Part shown: positions 59,187 through 64,000 of the stretch, in pieces
How the letters are laid out: every line of letters begins with the position of its first letter
Position numbering within the stretch: position 1 is the first letter of the stretch
Source of the DNA: Amia ocellicauda
Taxonomy: Eukaryota > Chordata > Actinopteri > Amiiformes > Amiidae
Assembly (NCBI RefSeq): GCF_036373705.1
Contig: NC_089858.1
Span: 18,402,249-18,466,248 of the forward strand
Reading direction: 5' to 3'
Length of the DNA: 64,000 bases
Notes under the pieces: model-generated
Databases searched by the model: none
What the model was told of the DNA's origin: nothing
Seen by the model: only the letters and a program-made list of their open reading frames with translations
Made by a program: the position numbers and the translations under genes

Positions 59187-60146
59187 TGAGGGAGAAAAGT
59201 ATTTGATCCCCTGCTGATTTTGTACGTTTGCCCACTGACAAATAAATGATCAGTCTATAATTTTAAGGACTGAAATCCTGCAGCGCCCGCAAGGTCCCCC
59301 TGTTCAAGAAAGCACATTTACAGGCCTGTCTGAAGTTTGCCAATGAACATCTGAATGATTCAGAGGAGACCTAGGTGAAAGTGTTGTGGTCAGATGAGAC
59401 CAAAATCGAGCTCTTTGGCATCAACTCAACTCGCCGTGTTTGGAGGAGGAGGAATGACCCCAAGAACACCATCCCATGGAGGTGGAGACATTATGCTTTT
59501 GGGGTGTTTTTCTGCTAAGGGGACAGGACAACTGCACCGAATCAAAGGGACGATGGACGGGGCCATGTACCGTCAAATCTTGGGTGAGAACCTCCTTCCC
59601 TCAGCCAGGGCATTGAAAATGGGTCGTGGATGGGTATTCCAGCATTACAATGACCCAAAACACACAGCCAAAGCAACAAAGGAGTGGCTCAAGAAGAAGC
59701 ACATTAAGGTCCTGGAGTGGCCTAGCCAGTCTCCAGACCTTAATCCCACAGAAAATCTGTGGAGGGAGCTGAAGGTTCGAGTTGCCAAACATCAGCCTCG
59801 AAACCTTAATGACTTGGAGAGGATTTGCAAAGAGGCGTGGATCAAAATCCCTCCTGAGATGTGTGCAAACCTGGTGGCCAACTACAAGAAACGTCTGACT
59901 TCTGTGATTGCCAACAAGGGTTTTACCACCAAGTACTAAGTCGAAAGGGTCAAATACTTATTTCCCTCATTAACATGCAAATCAATGTATAACTTTTTTG
60001 AAATGCGTTTTTCTGGATTTTTGTTGTTGTTATTCTGTCTCTCACTGTTAAAATACACCTACCATTAAAATTATAGACTGATCATTTCTTTGTCAGTGGG
60101 CAAACATACAAAATCAGTAGGGGATCAAATACTTTTTTCTCTCACA

Positions 60147-60206
<60 letters not shown>

Positions 60207-61141
60207 ATGGGGGACTTAGTTGCAGGGAACCCAGGAGCGGAGATAAGGGAATCCAGGGACAGGCAAGGGTCAATACCAGCAAAAGCAATGTCAAAGGAAA
60301 TCCGAAGGTCGATAAGGCAAGCAAGGGTCAAGGAGGAGGCAAACAGGCTAGTAGGGATAATCCGGAAACCGCAGGTCGAGAAACACAAGAAGGTCAAAGA
60401 ACTGGTAATCACTAGGCAAGTGGGACCACTGAGGAAAAGCAACTCAAAAGAATACTAGACTTAGCAAAGATTGTAGTGACCAAGAGGTTTATATGCAGGG
60501 CAGGAGACGGAAGGTGATTGGTGTTGGGTAGTGCTGAGTGAATGGGAGCTGAGGGAGATGGGAGAGTGTGCACAGGGATTTGAGGAATGTGGTTTGCAAT
60601 GGTTAAAACTCTGGTGACGATGACCTGGCGAGCTGGAGAAGTGCAGGGGGAACCGTGTACATTTATGTACACTGCAAGTTCAACCTTATCTGAAAAAAGA
60701 AACAGTGTAAATGGGCAACTATATGTAAAATAATGTGATGTATTAAAACAATTGTAAATAACCCTTAATAAAGTCTGCATAGAAATATTAACAGCAATAA
60801 AAACAGCATTATAATAATTAACTGATTAACACTTTTTATTTGCTTTTATATTAAATTATATTGTTAATCCATTTCTTCACAGTAATTGACATTCAATAAG
60901 TAGTTTCTATTTTATTCCATTTTAATATTAAAGCAATAGTTTTTTTGAAATCAATATGAAGTATTGTGCTTTTTTTGCAGTAGATAAGGACTGTTTAGTT
61001 TTGAAAGTAAATGAACCAATGAAATGAGAAAGGGCATGGTTCTTTGTTGTCAATGCAAGTGGTATCATGGAGCTTGCCTTTTGAACAAACCATACAACTT
61101 CCATAGTATTTAATCTGTGAGACCTCCTTGTAAATCAATAG

Positions 61142-61189
<48 letters not shown>

Positions 61190-63755
61190 ACAATCATATT
61201 ATGTTTTTAGTGTGTTTTCAGTATTCCAGGCCTGTCATTCCATGGAAATCAGCTGTATGGGCATTCCACTCCCTATTATAGTCAATGGGCTTTCCGTTTT
61301 GTCATTCGTTTCAGTTGGTCCCTTTATTTCACAGAAACATCTCTTTCCAAGCAAATTGCTATTAAGTACGGGTTTGTAATTTGTGATATTGTCTGGTACT
61401 TCATCAACATGTCTGAATGATTTCATTGTGATCGTGTGAACGTCACTGTTTCAGAGATCAGTTTTTTTTTTTTTTTTCTTCCTGGGTAGTAAGTGTTATT
61501 TCCTAATTGCTTATGCCTCAAAAGTATAGAAAATGCCTATTTTTCCCAAAAAGCAGGTTTGAGTGACGGTTCTTCCTGACCCAATCAGTGAGCAGGTTAG
61601 CTGGTCTGGTGATCTTGGTAACGACTGTCTCGGTTCAGCGACTCATTAACCCCCTGTGTGCGCAGACCTGCAGTCAAGAGCTGGACAGTCACTGGATCCC
61701 ACCGCCATTTGAGCCCAACATACAGCACTGAATCAAAACACAGGACTCACCGGCTACATGCACAGTAACATGATCAAGATCACCAGACCAGCCCACCTGT
61801 TCACTGATTGGGTCACTCAAACCTGCTGGACCAATGGAGACCCAGGATCCACGCCTCCCTGTAAATCCCGCCCTCATGACAAATCAGCGCCAAAACTCGT
61901 AAACGAAAATAAATAAATCGACAGCAAAGAAACTGGAGGCGAAAGCAAAAATTGCAGCATCGCAAGCAAAGACAGGGACTGCAGGTGATTTTGCTATCGT
62001 TTTTTTTTGTTTTTTTGCTTTCGATACATTGTTTTTTTACAATTCTATACATTTTGCATTTGATCTCAACATCAATTATTTCTCAATTTTTTGTTTGTTT
62101 ACAATATATACTTCTTTTTGAATGCGATTTTTTTAATGCGATACTTATGGCGCTAATTTGAGCCCATAAAAGATCGAGACTGAATTCCAAAGACAGAAAC
62201 TTGCTGAATCGATCACAGGCAGGCAGACGAGCGCTACAGCAGCTGCAAATCTGCTAATACAATCAATAATGACAATAATATATGAATATATGACTTGCAG
62301 AAAATCACGTTTCAGGAATCAACACGATTATAACTTTCACAATGACTAATTTGTATTACAAAGCTTAGACTGTTGGCTATATTGTATTCAGTATATCTTT
62401 ACTGCATAAACTGCAGGTTCTGCGGTTGGAGAAGAAAGTGTTTCTAATTTATTACATTTGAGGAGTTCACAGCTGAAACGCCGTATTGGTATTTAATTCA
62501 AATATTTAGTGACATAGAAAGACGGATAAGCGGGAGAAATGCACACATGCAGAGATATTTACTGAGACTTTAATTAATATTGGTTTGGCGAAGCCAGATA
62601 AATAAATAAATCACGACCCCGTCTTTAAATTTGATAGTCGAAATGAAACGCTCGTTTCGATCGATCTTCAATTTCAATGAAAAAATAAACACCCCTACTG
62701 ACTAATACTGGAGGCTAGATAGCCAGTTAACTTCCCTCACTGCTGCTGGACTGGAGGACAGACTTCAAATATTTAATTGACTGACCAGCCGTAACATCAC
62801 GACACACACTGTGATTGGCCTGTTGAGTGCTGTGGGCGGGATGCTAGAGATTTGAATGTATTGCTCCTTCATTGGTCTTTTTGTCTGTCAGACACATTTC
62901 TTTTTTTCCATGACAGTCTACAAAATGTGTACTCTGTAACAAATGCCTTTTTAAAAGTAGCGAAGTACAATACTTCGCTCAAAACATAACTTAAGTAAAA
63001 GTAAAATTTCCAAATTTAAAAAAAGTACAAGTACATGAAAAAGTGACTCAATTACATGGACGAGAGTAGTTGTAATTCGTTACTTTCCACCACTGACAAG
63101 AAGGTTTACTGACCTTGCACATCTGGATGCACCATGAGCTGCAAGAGGCCCACACGAAGAGTAGTAGAGCTGGTGTCTGTCCCAGCAGCAAAGAGATCCA
63201 TCAAGAAGACCATCATGAAGCCTTCATCAAAGGAGGAGCCGTCATTACCTCTCTGACAGCAAAGAGACAGAAAAATCACAAGATGTCTAGAGAAAAGAAC
63301 ATTCACCTTGGTCCACAAGTTGACCAGACCTGCGACATGTACCTTATTTTCTCTACTGTGATGTGTTCACTGATCTCATTGTGCTTCTGCATCTACAGCA
63401 GTTTTTTCAACTTTGTATAATATGGCTTCTATGATTTCTGGGTTCTCAATTATGTCTTAGGAACTTAATATGATAGACCCCTCACCCAAGAACAAGGAAC
63501 CTTCTTGTAACAAGTTCTTCTTTTTACCCATGGACAACATATCTATCCATAGTTAATAGTGATGTTAAAGAGATGTAGTACCTTCTCAATTTCATTAAGA
63601 TAGCAGTCAATTAAGTCCCGTGGCTGTTCTGGGACATGTGTCTCCTTGTGCTCAGCCACTTTGGTTAGTAAAAACGCTTTCACGTTGTCACTGTTTTCAA
63701 AGGCTTTCCGGAAAGGCAGAGGCAAGCTCCTAATTAGGGGTATGGTATCGTAGAG
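55790..63755 (-). CDS. Cytochrome P450 family 2 protein (CYP-B), exons 5-9, runs off the right edge
   Basis: Tandem paralogue of CYP-A. Exons in transcript order: 63582-63755 (exon 5), 63114-63252 (6), 56629-56816 (7), 56210-56351 (8), 55790-55983 (9, ends TGA). Each has exactly the length of its CYP-A counterpart (174, 139, 188, 142, 194). Visible marks: I-helix AGTDTSS, K-helix [13 protein letters not shown], and the haem loop [12 protein letters not shown] split across exons 8 and 9. Splice sites are intact and no stop or shift was found. Exons 1-4 must lie beyond 64,000. Intron 6 is 6.3 kb because of a composite hAT insertion. Compared with CYP-A the C-terminus differs slightly (VRQSA instead of GQQSG). 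Confidence 0.92.
57387..57465. mobile_element. Small TA-flanked MITE
   Basis: A 79-bp element with long inverted arms (CAGCTCTGG, A-run, AAGAGACCACT, and their complement) between TA dinucleotides. It is a known style of fish Tc1-derived MITE. Confidence 0.85.
57929..59149 (-). mobile_element. Tc1/mariner element Tc1-A, copy 2
   Basis: A 1,221-bp element, nearly identical to copy 1 (34668-35887), flanked by TA. The left end reads CAATCACC where copy 1 has CACTCACC. Confidence 0.92.
57961..59002 (-). pseudogene. Tc1-A transposase copy 2, frameshifted
   Basis: Same protein as the transposase at 34675-35739, but an extra base in the GGTGGT-rich region near 58,435 shifts the frame between the first and second catalytic Asp. 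The N-terminal part ([10 protein letters not shown] to AWSDESRFL) and the C-terminal part (from GGGVMVWG through QQDNAPCHK and NPIEHLW) are each open. The C-terminus is the family form GQTQY, which copy 1 has lost. Confidence 0.9.
59149..59183. repeat. (TA)n microsatellite between two Tc1 elements
   Basis: TA run joining the right end of Tc1-A copy 2 and the left end of Tc1-C. Both families target TA. Confidence 0.95.
59184..60149 (+). mobile_element. Tc1/mariner element Tc1-C, internally deleted
   Basis: A 966-bp element with inverted ends of over 80 bp (CAGTGAGGGAGAAAAGTATT on the left; reversed right end CACTGTGAGAGAAAAAAGTA). It lies between TA repeats. It is short because the 5' half of the transposase is missing: the left repeat joins directly to the middle of the gene near 59,260. 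Confidence 0.9.
59280..59939 (+). pseudogene. Tc1-C transposase, 5' half deleted
   Basis: Starts in the middle of the enzyme. The first catalytic Asp (WSDETK) precedes a frame change near 59,460, and a stop (TAG, near 59,372) lies just before it. From about 59,485 the frame is open to the end, with [13 protein letters not shown] (second Asp) and [11 protein letters not shown] (Glu). It ends NKGFTTKY. The DNA-binding domain is absent, so it is inactive. Confidence 0.88.
60150..60202. repeat. (TA)n microsatellite
   Basis: About 26 TA units directly after the Tc1-C right end. Confidence 0.95.
60203..61145. other. Interior of the composite hAT element, nothing recognised
   Basis: The first 250 bp are purine-rich with an open frame of low complexity and no known domain. 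The remainder is AT-rich. It is not a gene on present evidence. Confidence 0.45.
61146..61186. repeat. (GT)n microsatellite
   Basis: About 20 GT units. Confidence 0.95.
61553..61826. mobile_element. Palindromic MITE-like element
   Basis: Inverted ends GCAGGTTTGAGTGAC with CCCAATCAGTGA (the left copy has an 11-bp insertion between the two blocks), then GGTCTGGTGATCTTG on both arms, over 274 bp. Part of the left arm recurs at 39103-39150. The family is not identified. Confidence 0.65.
61827..62940. other. Interior of the composite hAT element, right part
   Basis: Mixed sequence with a CCAAT-like motif (GATTGGCC, reverse) near 62,812 and a run of T. No open frame of note, no transposase domain and no RNA gene recognised. 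Confidence 0.45.
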
Positions 63756-64000
63756 CTATGAGTAAGAAACAAACAATTTTTGTTTTTAATGCCTCCATTA
63801 GTTTTCTATTGGATTACATGTTCTCATGATGGCCCATCAAGATTCAATCCTACCAAGAAAACCCCAACTATCATATAGAAGATTATAATGTCAAGGTGTC
63901 CAACAGCCAAACCACAGCTATTCGTGCTGTTTTCATTATCATTACACTCTGTCTCAGAGTGACGAGGTCAACACCTCATTTTCATACTCCATGGGACAAA

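Larger units (their letters stand above)
57176..63095. mobile_element. Composite hAT-like element in CYP-B intron 6
   Basis: Inverted ends CAGAGGTGGAAAGAGTAC and, reversed, CAGTGGTGGAAAGTAACG bracket 5,920 bp. The flanks ACGAGAAG (57168-57175) and ACAAGAAG (63096-63103) match at 7 of 8 bases, the hAT duplication size. The CYP-A intron has the uninterrupted site near 31,955-31,970. The ends carry many AAGTA repeats. Inside are a MITE, Tc1-A copy 2, Tc1-C, microsatellites and another palindromic element. No hAT transposase is visible. Confidence 0.82.

Noticed and set aside
60090-60458. 122-residue plus-strand frame after the TA repeat
   Set aside because: Begins in the Tc1-C terminal repeat and a TA microsatellite, then is low-complexity and charged; no domain or splice evidence.

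Overview
The window is vertebrate nuclear DNA, most likely from a ray-finned fish. The genes are split into exons with GT-AG introns and 3' polyadenylation signals. The intergenic and intronic DNA is rich in Tc1, hAT, CR1-like and L2-like elements. The species cannot be named from the sequence alone.

Region 1 (about 240 to 24,560, + strand) is the complete CNOT1 gene, the scaffold of the CCR4-NOT deadenylase. I resolved one non-coding exon and 48 coding exons. The coding exons sum to 7,131 nt, or 2,376 residues, the length I know for the human protein. One intron uses GC-AG ends. Another intron carries an H/ACA snoRNA whose pockets match 18S rRNA U34 and U105 (SNORA50).

Region 2 (about 24,590 to 29,660, - strand) is SETD6, a SET-domain lysine methyltransferase, complete in nine coding exons (459 residues). 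It converges on CNOT1, and the two poly(A) signals lie about 70 bp apart. The same convergent CNOT1/SETD6 pair exists in human. Upstream is a short GC-rich promoter that may fire both ways.

Region 3 (30,793 to the window end, - strand) is a tandem cytochrome P450 family 2 cluster. CYP-A (30,793 to 42,947) is complete: nine exons, 491 residues. A relic of another copy (47,107 to 49,518) keeps exon 3 and part of exon 2. CYP-B (55,790 to 63,755) has exons 5 to 9 and runs off the right edge. The copies still align in their introns, so each acts as an empty site for the other's transposon insertions. CYP-A intron 4 holds about 7.5 kb of nested elements absent from CYP-B, and CYP-B intron 6 holds about 5.9 kb absent from CYP-A.

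Between the P450 copies lie a decayed endogenous retrovirus with an inverted LTR-like arm, CR1-like LINE pieces, internally deleted Tc1 elements and a perfect 54-bp palindrome. I found no CRISPR array, operon or microbial feature, and no clear candidate for an undescribed system. The most informative observations are the snoRNA, the paralogue-dated insertion nests, the duplicated P450 promoter and an exon fragment copied into a CNOT1 intron.
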